Part shown: piece after piece, positions 23,350 through 34,721 of the stretch
Position numbering within the stretch: position 1 is the stretch's first letter
Layout: each line of letters starts with the position of its first letter
Source of the DNA: Rhabditoides inermis
Taxonomy: Eukaryota > Nematoda > Chromadorea > Rhabditida > Rhabditidae
Direction: 5' to 3'
NCBI GenBank assembly: GCA_963966185.1
Contig: CAWZYM010000089.1
Location: forward strand, 1,033,501-1,097,500
Length of the DNA stretch: 64,000 nt
Made by a program: the position numbers and the translations under genes
Notes under the pieces: generated by a model
Told to the model about the DNA's origin: nothing
Seen by the model: the letters and a program-made list of their open reading frames with translations, nothing else
The model's database searches: none

Positions 23350-24144
23350 CCTGTCCCTCCTCTTATACTCCCGTCTCGCCGCCCGGAAGTGGGCGGGGCA
23401 TGCGATCCGTGGATCTCTCCCCTCCTCCTCCTGAATGAGCTCCCGTGCTGATACCGATCACCCTCACCGTCTGCGCCCTCTATAATCGCCTCACTCTCTC
23501 CTACTAGTATGGGCTACTGCGCGAAGGAGAAGTGTGAAATGAATAGGGACCGGTTGGTCAGTTGCGAGCGAGTGAGTGACTAACGCGCCGGACCATCGAG
23601 ACTGGATACCGATAGGGGGGCTATGGTCCGCTTTTGTTTTACGAGTAAGCTCGGTGCCTGTTTGCTTTTCAGCTGCGGCCCTGCCATGAAACCGCTTGAC
23701 AGTTTAGTTTGCTAGGTTACTGTTTACTGAACTTTAATTATAGGATTGCTTTGCTGAATAGTGCTAGCCGGTGACAGTTCTCTCTCCCAAGTTCCAAAGA
23801 TCAAGGAGAGAGGAGAGGGGAAGAGAGAGAGAGAGAGAGCGGAAGGAGGGGAGAGAGATGTTGTTAACTGTTTACTGGAGTACATGATGGTGTGGTGTGA
23901 GTGGGTGTGGTGTGGAATGCCACTGGAATGCTACTCTTTGATTGTCTCGACTCGTCTGCGTATCTCCATCTTCTACAGTCTCTTGTGCTCTTTCCACTCT
24001 GTATTCCCATCCAGACACTCTCGACTCACGTGTTTCAGCTAACAGTTTTGTACCAGGGCGTGTTCTATTTGTCACTTTGCAGGTCCGAGCAGCGACCATC
24101 CACTTCTCCCTCCCTCTCTCCCTCTCTCCCTCTCTCCCTCTCTT

Positions 24145-24193
<49 letters not shown>

Positions 24194-24528
24194 CCTACCA
24201 CATGACACTACAGTCTTCTGAAGCAGTTGATGTATGGTTGCTAATTGTGTGTCAACTGGGAACTCTTTTTTATAATACAGATTAGTTTACAGAGTTTTAT
24301 TTGCACTAGTTTTTGAACCAACAGGCAAGCGAACGCTGAAAAAATCGCTGTGTGAACCGGCTGATCAAACACACATTTTAGAGTAGCGAAAGAAGGAGAG
24401 GAGAGAGGGGGCAGACCTCTCTATTCGGATCGCCCCAATATTTGGGCCGTTTCTCGCGGTTTCAATGGCTGTTTCTAGTCCCTTCTTCCGGTGTTTTTTT
24501 GAGAGCGAGGGAGAGGGAGAGAGAGAGA

Positions 24529-24569
<41 letters not shown>

Positions 24570-25752
24570 GAACTCTGTGAGTGTAGTCTAGTGGCTGGTG
24601 AGGATGTGTGTGTTTCAGGAGATCATAGTTTCAATTTCAAATTCAAATTCGAATGACATGATCGTGACACGTTCGATAGTTGTCGACCATTCTGCCCTCT
24701 GCTCGTCAGCTTTCTCCTGTCTCCACGTCTCTCTCCCTCCTCTACATAGTCGCAGTCTACCACAATGCTGTGTGGTAGACTGCGATATGCTTCCTATCCT
24801 ATCATTGTGATTGTGATTGTCATATTCAGCTATAACGATTACGGATAAACACTTGAACTTGATCTTACCACAATGCCAATTGTTCCACGGTTGAATCAAC
24901 AATACGAGAGATAAGATACTCGAAATTTGCGAGTTACATCTTGTGATAAAGTGGGTACACAAAGGTTGTGGGTGAATCTTCTTGAAATGTGTTATGCATA
25001 CAGTGCGCTCAGTGTGATTACATCACGCGGAATTCGATGGTTTATGGGTAAATTGAGACGGAAAAGCGGCGGGGATGAGGAATGGGAGCAGAGGGCAGAG
25101 GTGAATTGCTGAAATGTACCGCAAACAAACCGCTCAAGTGGGTAGAGAGACGGGAGAGAGAGTGATACTCTGTTATGCGAGGGGTTTATGGGGCAGCCTA
25201 GCCCGGCAGCCTATGGTGGGGGGGGGGAATGGGATTCGCGATTCATTTGGGTAAAATCCCTTTTTTCAGTCTCTGCACTCATCGATCCACGCTTTTTACG
25301 CTGGAAAGCTGCCACTCGTCACTGGACAAACAGTTATCTGTTTTGTGACCGCTGAAATCTCCGCATTCTCACGCAGGATTTTGTTGCGCCAGATCCCATA
25401 TCTATCTGATTCATATTTTCTCGGCTTGCTCGCGATGACCGGAAGTGATAAGAACGTGTAAGTCAGACGCGCATTCGTTTGCGCATGTATTTGCGATAAG
25501 CGGCAAGGTGCGCGGAACAAAGAGCGTAGTACACCTGGCTGGTGGCTGGCTGTATAAAATGCGTGAGTGAGTGATGACCGGAAGTGATAGTTTCTTCATG
25601 TGATGTCTTCGATTTTGGCAGTTTCTGGTCATATGTAGGTGTTTTCACGTTCTGATAGACAATCGGATCGAACCTTTATTGTCCGAATAGCTTCAAGCCT
25701 GTTCGTAAATTGGGAATGGTTCATCTATGATGTTGGGTCACATAGCTTTTTG

Positions 25753-25795
<43 letters not shown>

Positions 25796-26588
25796 GTAGT
25801 GGAGATGGCTGAATGCGCTGTATGGCCTTGAACCAAATGGTACCCCTCTACTAGCTAGTATTGCCTCTCTCTACCGGTCAGTCATGTCGCACTTTCTAGA
25901 TGTTGGATTTGGATCCTTGAATGTTTCTTCGAAGCGGCAATCCTGACGTACAGTACGAATATCTTTTATGAGTGATTTCGTTTTGTACGTGTCATGATCA
26001 TGTTTGCGATTTTGAATCAGCATTTTTGCTGTTTGTTCTGCTTCTGTCATCTTGCACTCTCGACGTATCCGTTTTTTGCTATTTGCAGGGCGATTTGTTA
26101 TTGACAAGTACACGTTTATATCCGATCGCATTCCGTATATAATCGTCGTCAACACTGACTCCCGCAAATAGCTGCGATTGTTTGCGTTTGTTCGGTTACG
26201 TGTAGAGAGTTTGCGCGTTCGCGAGTAGCGCGAACAGTTTGCATTGCTACTAGTGCGTTCTTACTAGATGCGTAAGGGGTGTGTGTGAGAGAGAGAAAGG
26301 GAGAGAGAGAGGGAGAGAGAGCGAGAGAGGGAGAGAGAGGAGGGGGGGGAGGGAAAATGAGAAGAGAAATCGCGGAATTTGATTATTCAAGTGGTGTCTG
26401 GCCGGTGTTGTTTTTGGTAGAGGCGAGTTTGACGAATGGTCGCACTTTGCCGGTACTTCGTCATTCCGTCCAGTGTAATGTTGTGATTGTGAAGGCGACA
26501 GAGTATAGCCAAGCTGTAACCCGTACAAATACTGTCCACTCATATTTTTTCTCATTCTTATTATTTGCTATGAGTTTTTTTTTCATTC
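23350..26588. other. Gene-poor 3.2-kb spacer
   Basis: No supportable exon. It contains GA/CT tracts at about 23817-23840, 24105-24194, 24518-24568 and 25757-25792, and GA-rich sequence at 26287-26340. A 15-bp perfect hairpin lies at 24750-24785. The left 200 bp are upstream of the secreted-protein locus and may contain its promoter. The long frames here are low-complexity artefacts. Confidence 0.6.
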
Positions 26589-27075
26589 TTTAGCGCTAAC
26601 CGTAATATCATACCTATAGTAATATCATAGTGAGTACGCGAACTATTTCAAAAATGCGCCACAGTCTGCATCTTCCCCCCCTCTCTCTCTCCCTGTATTT
26701 TCTCTGCGAGCGTATCGTTTCTGGAAAGCTGATGTCCGCTCATACACTGTAATACGCTGGTCATCGCATCCATGGTGTTTGTAGTAGGCGACGTCGTTGT
26801 AATCATCCCAATTAGACATCTGAAGACAAGGGGCGGGTTGTGGTGGTTGTTGATTGTTGATTGCCTCACATCTACCCTTTCCTGCCAGCGCTGCAGACAT
26901 TCTTTTGTCTCCTGTCTCTCGTGTCTTCTTTTTAAGGCCAGACTCGATTATGTAACGATATTTCTGGGTCTTTTGGCAGAAAAAGTTGAGTCTGTCTGCG
27001 ACTTGATTGATTGCATCACTAGCCGTCATTCGTGTGAAATGTCTCCGAACTCTGATTCATGTCGTCTCTTTCCAG

Positions 27076-27577
27076 ATGGAGACCCCTGTCGCCGCGCCGG
27101 TTCTCGCCTGCGAGCTCACCGCCAAGCCAGAGCCGGTGAGTATTGATTGATTATTTATGAATATTGATTGATTATTGATTTTTCACGTACCATTCTTCAG
27201 GCAGTGAACAACAACACGATCGCGTCTCTGGCGGCGCTGAGCGTGGGGGCGGGGCGTGCGGAGGCGGGGCAAGCGCAAGAGGACAGCTGCCCGCATCTGC
27301 TGGCCGAAGTGCGCGCCATGTTTGAAGTGCTCAAGACGACTGAGGATTTCAACCGGGTGGCGGCTCAGGTGAGTACTGCGTTGTCGCTTTTGGATCTCAT
27401 TCACATTCAGTGTGGTTCAAAAAATTTCGGATAATTATAAAAAAAGTGTTTTAGTGCGTTATCCAACATAAAAAAGTGTTTCAGTGCGTTCCGGTCTCGG
27501 CGTCGAAGACGCGCCTCGTAGTGGAGATGGTGGTCGAGAAGTGCCACGTCAACTCCAAGGTGGGGTGGATCTCCCCC

Positions 27578-27615
<38 letters not shown>

Positions 27616-27840
27616 TCTGCCAATCAGCATAAACGGCGACGACTGATACCGAGAGGTGTACAGCATACATGTTTATTCTAAACATAGGTGTCTCACTTTG
27701 ACTGGTGTACCGCATCCTTTCAGGGCACTCTGCACGGCGGTCAGACGGCGACGCTGGTCGACTGTGTGACGGCCCGCCTGCTCGGGCTGACAGTCAAGAA
27801 CTGTCCCATGGCATCCGTGGAGATCGCGACCAGGTGAGAT

Positions 27841-27878
<38 letters not shown>

Positions 27879-28173
27879 CCTCTCTCTTTCTCGTCCCTCC
27901 AACATTTGGATCACTAATCGATAATCGATCAATAATTGTATCGCTTGCAGCTACATAAACCCGTGCCTGCTCGGGGATGTTCTCGTGATCACTGCCGAGG
28001 TGCTCAAGAGTGGCAGGAACATTGCGTTCACAGAGTGCGAGTTCAGACGGAAGAGCGACGGACGGATTGTGGCCAAGGTTGGGAGGGAGGAGAGAGGGAG
28101 GGAGGGAGGGATGGTGAGAGAGAGATAGGTGAAAGGGAGAGAGGGACAGAGAGAGAGGGTAAGAGAGAAAGAC

Positions 28174-28208
<35 letters not shown>

Positions 28209-28299
28209 GGGAGAGAGATATTCCATGTTCCAGGGCAAGCACACGATCGCGATGCTGCCCGTGCCGAAGGACCACGTCGGTCCCATCCCCCAGTTCTAA
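27076..28299 (+). CDS. Acyl-CoA thioesterase 13-like (hotdog fold), copy A
   Basis: Six exons: 27076-27135, 27201-27368, 27485-27559, 27724-27833, 27951-28077 and 28234-28299. The product is about 200 aa and matches the PaaI/ACOT13 hotdog thioesterase family: the central motif GTLHGGQTATLVDCVTARL carries the HGG and the downstream acidic residue of the active site, and SYINPCLLGDVLVITAEVLK forms the next strands. It likely hydrolyses medium or long acyl-CoAs, often at mitochondria. An N-terminal extension precedes the domain. The ATG lies directly after TTTCCAG, suggesting an SL acceptor. AATAAA is at about 28467. Differs from copy B by an extra AQ in the linker, T for S after HGGQ, and I for M in SYxNPC. 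Confidence 0.9.
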
Positions 28300-28764
28300 T
28301 GGGGTACTGTACTCCCACATATAACCTACTGTACTTTGGAATTTTCTCACTTTTGTATCTTTAGTGATCCGATTCGGTCACTATCATTGTGATTGTTTGG
28401 TTGTATAGATCTCTCGCTGGGTAACGTGAACGTCCATAATATTATGACTTTGAATGTTGTGTTGTGAATAAAAGTCCTTCCGTGATCGATGTTGTCTGTT
28501 GTGCATGGCACATGCTGCACAGAAAATCCGCCGAGAGAAGGAATCGAGGTCGAGGGAGGTTCATCTCTTGAGGAGAACTTATAATGACTGATTGAGGAGC
28601 AGTTTCGAAGAGCCTGGTATTTACATTAGGGAAGATGTGAAAAGCGATATAGTGGGCCCGCAAATGAGTTCCAATTTTTTCACGAGAGACATTAGGGTGG
28701 TTAGACAACACGATCAGAACACTTCAGATGATGTTATCAATTTAACAAAATTTTGCGTGGGTAG

Positions 28765-28829
28765 CCAGGGTCGAACCCGCGTACGGGTCGAACCCAAGCG
28801 AGAGCGATACCACTACGCCACGTGGTCAT
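28765..28829 (-). repeat. tRNA-like sequence (copy A)
   Basis: On the minus strand, an A-box-like GTGGCGTAGTGGTAT and two GGGTTCGACCC B-box-like units in tandem. The acceptor and anticodon stems do not form, so it is a tRNA-derived relic. The same sequence is at 51459-51523 in copy B. Confidence 0.6.
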
Positions 28830-29500
28830 GTCTGGATCTGTGGAGTAGAGCTATGAACGGAAAAGAAAATAGCTGCGCATTTCGTTCAGTATACTGTATG
28901 TTCAAAATCCACGCTAATGTTTTCAACGAAAAATCCTGAGCTAAGTGCGAGTCTATTATAGCGAGGAGTAACTAAAACGAGTGAGGACAGTCTTCTCGGA
29001 TTCGATTCTGCAGGCTTTCGAAGGCGTTTCAGAATGTGCTTCGAAAGACAATTTGCACGTGTTATGAAGCGACTGACGGCTACTTTCACATATATAATAT
29101 GCAATAAGGAGATACAGTAATGAGATGAGTACACCGACTACAAAAACTCTAAGCTCCGCCCCTTATTTAAGTATTTTTGCAAGCTTCGCGCACTCCACTG
29201 CCGAATGTGCACACTTGACACACTCACTGTGCACTTTATTTCACACCCAGTCGCGTCTCTAAAAACATAGCCAGGTCCCGTATTTTGTCCGATCACGATT
29301 GGGGCCGACTGTAATGTCGGGGGGCCTGCGGGTTTTTCGAAAAAGGCGCGAATAGTTAATTTTCGAATATTTCGCGAGCTGCTCAGCTGATATTTCATCT
29401 CTTCTTCCTTCGTCTACGTCTGTCTTTTTTTATGAATTCCGTTTCAATTTTTGATTATTTCATTATTTAGTTTTAAATATGTATCATTTCATTCCAGAAT

Positions 29501-30106
29501 GGGTCGAATCCCTTGCCGACCGGCCGGAGAAGTCGGGAAACGAAAATCGTGAGTGTTTTCGTATTCGTGTGTACATTACATGGTTTATATAGTTCGTTTT
29601 TTTCAGTTACCCGGTTGATTCAAGTTATGGAAAAGGAGAAGCTACGAAATTCTAGTTGTTAGTAGATTGTGTAGACTATTTCAAATGCTCGCAACTTGTT
29701 GTAATTGTGTTATCACAATAACGATAAAATTGTTTGTACTTTGCTCATTGTTTGTTTTTGTAATAGAAACACAACAAATGATTGCAGAGAGAAGGGATTT
29801 CGGAAGAATAAGCTGAAGCGTATGACTGATGCCAAAGCTGCTGCCGCAGCCGCGGCTGCTGCTGCACCCCCTGCTGTTGCACCCCCTGCCGCTGCGGGGG
29901 ATGCGGCAACTCATTCGCATGCGCGTGTAGATGAGAGCCAAGGTGGCGGTGGTGGCCAGGTAGAGGAGGTTGTGGTCATGCTGAACGACGAGCACCTCGA
30001 TGATGTGCCGTCCACGTCGACGTTCCCTCCTGCTCGTCGCTCTCCTCAGCAGGGCATGCGCCTAATCCAGTACGCTCTCATTGACCACGACTACTATCAC
30101 GTACAA
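29501..30106 (+). CDS. Possible first exons of transposon-type gene (MGRIPCRPAG...)
   Basis: ATG at 29501 after TTCCAGA opens MGRIPCRPAGEVGKRKS up to a donor at 29550. An exon from about 29788 to 30106 continues EKGFRKNKLKRMTDAKAAAA, then an Ala/Pro-rich linker, an acidic VEEVVVMLNDEHLDDVPS stretch and QYALIDHDYYHVQ before GGTATT. Joining exon 1 directly to 29788 keeps frame; using the small ATTACCCGG exon (about 29608-29656) leads to a stop. Linked to the 31690-33440 exons only by position and by the nature of the block. Not recognised. Confidence 0.4.
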
Positions 30107-30419
30107 GGTATTTATTTAAAAATTCATATAAATGTTTGATGGTGAAAATAATATACATATTGTGTGAATGAACTGAATGAACAGGTAATGAAACGTGAAA
30201 CGTATATTAATGAACTATGGAGTATAAATAATTGGCGGAAAACATGGAACAGTGATGTGGAACGGTTCGGTGGGGTGCCACGTAATGCGAATGCTCCACA
30301 CTCAGGTTGACGCAGGTGTGATGATACTCTCCCTCTTGTTCTGCATCCTCTCACGTCCTGCGAACACAGGCTCCTTAACGGATAAATAAAGTAACCCGTG
30401 CCAAAAGTGGACTACACGT

Positions 30420-31620
30420 AGACCGTACCTGAACATGACTATTCCAACTATGACGCACGCGTGTTGGCATTTCGTACCCTGGTGCAGCAAATTCAGTCGC
30501 ACAGTACGCAGTAGTCGGGCCTGCAAATCGGTGATTCATTAACGTTGGTTTCTTTTTTATCTGTGATTAGATCGATGACGCCTAACATCACAAATGTTAT
30601 CTAGTTGGGAAACTGCAAATGAAACACACTGTGAACAGGCGGCCAGCGTTGCAGTCGTGTCCGCCGCAGGGTTCCCTGCACAGTGTCGGCTCGTCGTCTC
30701 CGCCCGGACAGTCAGACACTCCGTTGCATGTCTTCGAAATAGGTACAGACGCACGATTCACGCGGTCTAAACAAAGTCATGATAAACACGGTCAGTATAT
30801 ATTCGTGACAGTGGGACGTACCGTTGCATTGGTAGTGTCGGGGCGGGCAGAGCCTGTCGTCATCCTCCGGCGTGGCAGTTCTCCTCGTCCGACCCATCGT
30901 CACAGTCCTTCTCACCATCGCACCGCCACTGACCCGGGATGCATTGGATCTAAACAAACACAACGTACCCGATACAGTTGACAGAAGTAATAAATAGTAA
31001 CTCGTACCTCGTGCTCGAGAGAATCGAGACTGGGACTGATCATCCTCCACCCGGGCAGATGTGCTCACAGTAGTAATTGACAGTCGGAGGCGGGCATCGC
31101 ACACTTCTCTTCGTCATCTCCCAGAAGGGGTATCTTTAAAGTGTTTAATACTACAGTACTTCTACTGTAGTACTACAACTACTCCAGCATACCTCGTTTC
31201 CGTCGAACTTGACGACGTGCAGACAGGGTCCGAAGAGGCAATGAAATCACCGGCGACGCACTCGGATCGAGTGGAGTAGAGAAGGGAGGCACGCGAGAGT
31301 GACGCGATTGGCTAGCAACGGGGGTCATGGGTCACACTTGAACGCCTTCTTCAATCATCGCGCTACAATCAATCAATATCAATCAATACCACCCGAGCAC
31401 TCACCGACACTCTCTCCATTCTTGCAGATCATCTTGTCGGCCGGACTCTCGTGCAGGTAGTGGCAGTTGGCCTCGTCCTGCAATCAACAGTTAATAACAA
31501 GTCAATAATTCGAAACGTACCGTTCAATTGCCGCAGTCGTGGATATTGTAGCACAGCTCTAGGGGGGACGCACATTCCGTTGTGACAGTCGAAATGTGTG
31601 GTGCTGTCACAGGCGCCCAT
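30420..31620 (-). pseudogene. Decayed LDL-receptor-related gene (class A repeats)
   Basis: Minus strand. At least four LDL-receptor class A repeats are recognisable by cysteine spacing and acidic calcium-cage residues: FDCHNGMCVP then ELCYNIHDCGN (31620-31520), DEANCHYLHESPADKMIC (31480-31400), CLFGPCLHVVKFDGNE (about 31200-31250), QWRCDGEKDCDDGSDEENC (about 30950-30870) and CNGVSDCPGGDDEPTLC (about 30720-30650). Reading through them needs frameshifts within the first, third and fourth repeats, and stops interrupt the 31000-31130 segment. A possible EGF-like remnant is near 30430-30520. It is a broken fragment of an endocytic-receptor-type gene inside the foreign block. Confidence 0.8.
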
Positions 31621-31689
31621 CTAGCCAGTAGTAGGAGGGAGAAGAGAGCCCGCAGCATACCTTATCTGAATGATTCCATATATATTATA

Positions 31690-33440
31690 TCCAGACAATG
31701 AGATGATTCTCACGACGCCCGAGAACTTGGATGTGGATTGGATGGAGGCAACGCAAGGAGAGATCAACGATGCACTGGCGGGAGCAGCAGAAGCGGATGG
31801 ATACGACATGGTTCAAGTACTGCATCAAGGATGTCTCACCTAAGGACAAGCAGGAGGCCGAGAGAGCAGGCGTGCCCCCGGTCGTGCGCCAGACGTCCCA
31901 TCCGAAACGCCGTCATGCTGAAATGGTGAAGTATGGAATCAAGGCGGAGAAGATGAAGAAGGTCGTCTATGCGAAGACATCAGGGATGGCACAGCAGCCA
32001 TCGCTCAATGGCGAGTGCGCACTGGCACAGCTACATCTCGACATGGGAGTGACACAGCAGCTCAAGAACGCTCTCAACGAGGACTGCTACACCATCGATG
32101 TGTACACCAAGATAGGGCTCGAACTCACCATGGGTTGCTTGCCTTCGCAGTGCGGAAACGCCGACGTTTCCACCAGCGCGTTCCCGACTCTCCCCGATTC
32201 TGCCCTCAAGACAGCTGCGAGCCGTGCCCAGAGGATCTCCAGACTCGTCTCACTGATCCATCCACAAAGTGAGCCTAGAAGCAAATCAATAGATTAATTG
32301 ATTGATAAAACACACCTTTTCAGATCCACTGGAGGGACTGGATGTGGTTGGCGACGGGTCGGATGGGTGCAGCCACAGTTGGTGCCCATTCCGTCAGAGC
32401 GAGAACCTGAAGAAGACCATTCCGGTCACTCAGCTACTCAAGTGGAAGGCGTGCGATGAGTGCGGACGCCGCGTGCACCAGGCATGCGACGGACTGCTCA
32501 CTGCGGATATGCAAGAGGATGATCGAATGGGGGAGCACCGATGCATGGTGTGAGTGATAAACACAATTCAATTATTACAATAATAACTCACATTATGCAG
32601 ATGTCGTCTTGGCGCCGGTGCATCTCTCCCTGACGTGGCGGCACAGTTTACTGTGCTGAAGACGAAGATCGAGCGTGAGCAGCAACTGCGACAGATCCTG
32701 AAAGGAGCGAAGATGAATGGACTGTTGGCAGCGGTCAAGTCGAAGATGGCCGAGTACAAGATCCGTGAAAACACCTACCACACAGGTGAATACAAAGACA
32801 CGTGGATTATTACAACACATATTATCATGCCCATCATCAAACACAAAGTTAATGACATTCCTTACAGGATCTCTGAACGGTACGATGTGTCAGCTCTACA
32901 TCAAGAACATCACATTGTCGAGCCGCTGGCCAAGCATCCGTCGACGGTGGTGAAGAGACTGGCAGAGAAGTACCAGGCCGTGGCCAACCTCCTGCTCGTA
33001 ATACAGTCGGGTATGAAGAGCAAGTTCCTGGAGACGACACACAAGGAACGAGTGAAGAGAGCGTGCGTGCAGCTTCCCGGCACCTACATGGTGCACTTCC
33101 CCGAACTACGAGAGACGCCCAAGCACCACGTGCTCATCATTGGGTTATTATGCGACTCTCTCTCCCTCTCTCTCCCGTTAGTGTTAGTAATTAACTGTTT
33201 ACAGAGCACGTGAAGACGTTTCTCGGCGAGTGGGGGACCATCGGACTGTTCAGCGAGCAGGGTCTCGAAACCCTCCACGCGCACGTGAACGCGGTGGCGA
33301 GCAGGATGGGCTTCGCGCAGATGAGCCCCGCCGCACTCCAGGTCATCATGCAGGAGGTGAACGCTCGCGCTCTCATCTTGTGGGAGGATCGTGATGTGGA
33401 GGCCGAGAAGGAGGAGACTGCGCAGAACACACAAGAATAG
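31690..33440 (+). CDS. Transposon-type protein exons with PHD-like zinc finger
   Basis: Likely exons: about 31689-31815 (TTPENLDVDWMEATQGEIND), about 31831-32269 (DVSPKDKQEAERAGVPP...PSLNGECALAQLHLDMGVT), 32324-32550 (CSHSWCPF, CDECGRRVHQACDGL, EHRCMVC: C-x4-C, C-x2-C, H-x2-C, C-x2-C metal-ligand spacing), about 32601-32785 (VLKTKIEREQQLRQILKGAK), about 32870-33140 and 33206-33440 (GTIGLFSEQGLETLHAHVNA...AALQVIMQEVNARALILW, then stop). The succession of PSLNGE, an NGTMCQ/LYI segment, TPKHHV and FSEQ-x-LE-x-x-H resembles a transposon-associated protein family common in invertebrate genomes, from memory. The frame at 32870-32930 is ambiguous and may be shifted. Function unknown. Confidence 0.5.
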
Positions 33441-33468
33441 GACACACGGGAATAGTGTTCGATTGTTC

Positions 33469-34292
33469 AGCGACGAGCAGCGACGACTCGATCAAGGAGT
33501 GTTTCCGCGCCTTGGACGCCGCCATCGCCCGGCCGCTTGAAAATGTCAAGACGAAAAAGTTATGGATATGGATTTTGATAAAGTAACATAAGTTTGCTGC
33601 AGAAGGCCGACGCGGGTGCGTTCGCGGAAGGTGCAGGCGGTGCTGATCGCGGAGCCGGAGCTGGACGCGAGCATCATCGACGAGGAGGAGGCGGTGGACA
33701 CGCTCGGCGGGCTGGACGATAAACAGCAGAAGAGTATGCAGTTCTACTCGGGGTACGTTGTGTTTGATACTCAGGGCAGGGGGGGGCTTTCATCGTAACA
33801 TATTTTTGGCGTATTATTTCATTGAAATTGAAACAGTTTCGGATAACGTGTTCAGATTTAGCGTGCTGTCGAACAAGATGCACGCGGAGCACAAGACGAA
33901 GATCACGGCGCGGAAGCGGGAGGAGGGCAGGGAGAAGAGGGAGCAGAAGGAGCGCGAGAAGGAGCAGAAGCGGCGAACCGACAAGGTCGAGGTCAGCCAG
34001 CCTATTGTAGGTCGCGATGACGGAGAATCTAAAACAAAGTACCATGTTCGAGCTGCAAGAAAAGTTGCACAACGTGGAGTTGTCATGTCGCACTGACACC
34101 GGTGATTGAGTAGTGTGGATTGTGTGGTGCTTACAGCTGGCTGCCGATGCGGAGGAGGAGAAGCCTGCCGTGACAGACGTGTTGATGGAGGTGGACGGGG
34201 TGATGGGCAGCATGCAGCTGGGCAGCGATTGCGACGACGACGAGCGCATGTGGGACGACGCCACTCGCGACGGCGGCATGCTCAACGTCTGA
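33469..34292 (+). pseudogene. Gene X, copy A: 5'-truncated
   Basis: Carries only the last four exons of gene X: SDDSIKECFRALDAAIARPLEN, RPTRVRSRKVQAVLIAEPEL..., LSNKMHAEHKTKITARKREE... and LAADAEEEKPAVTDVLMEVD...GGMLNV. The first five exons present in copy B (52018-52624) are missing and replaced by the foreign block. No start codon of its own is evident, although the transposon-type gene is upstream on the same strand and a chimeric transcript is conceivable. Confidence 0.8.
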
Positions 34293-34721
34293 GAATGATG
34301 TGCACTTTTATTCAGCATTGTACATAACGTATACTGCTTGTGCTTAATGTCTGAACCTGATTTGTTCTGTTGCCCTTTACGCAACATTGTACATAATCTG
34401 CTTGTGCTCCACGTCGGATCCGTTTTCGGTTGGGCAAGGGCAAGGCATTTTGCTGTGTAGTGTACATTATCTGTTTCAGACTGCTATGTAAAAGTTGTGC
34501 ATTATTGTACATAGTCCGTTTTGTGAATATGTATACGAGTTTGTATTCTATCTAGTTTTCATTTGCACGATAAAAGTTTTATTCGTTATTTTATTTTTGA
34601 GTTTTATTTTCATAATCATCAGTTGAACTCGCTGACGAAGTTATCTGCATCAGTTTTTTGCTGACTTTCTTGTTTTGTTTTTGGATACTGGGTATATTGT
34701 TGATGTTTAGGTTCCCACCGC

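Larger units (their letters stand above)
29256..33468. mobile_element. 4.2-kb foreign block replacing the 5' end of gene X in copy A
   Basis: Bounded by the points where copy A stops matching copy B (after CTGTGCACTTTATT and before CAGCGACGACTCG). It holds exons of a transposon-type gene on the plus strand (29501 to about 33440) and, between them, a decayed LDL-receptor-like gene on the minus strand (about 30420-31620). I see no terminal inverted repeats or target duplication at the junctions, so this may be a recombination patch. Confidence 0.6.

Noticed and set aside
26643..27029. 128-codon minus-strand frame upstream of the thioesterase, also present in copy B
   Set aside because: Conservation between copies only reflects the recent duplication. 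It has no recognisable domain, and it overlaps the promoter region of the thioesterase.
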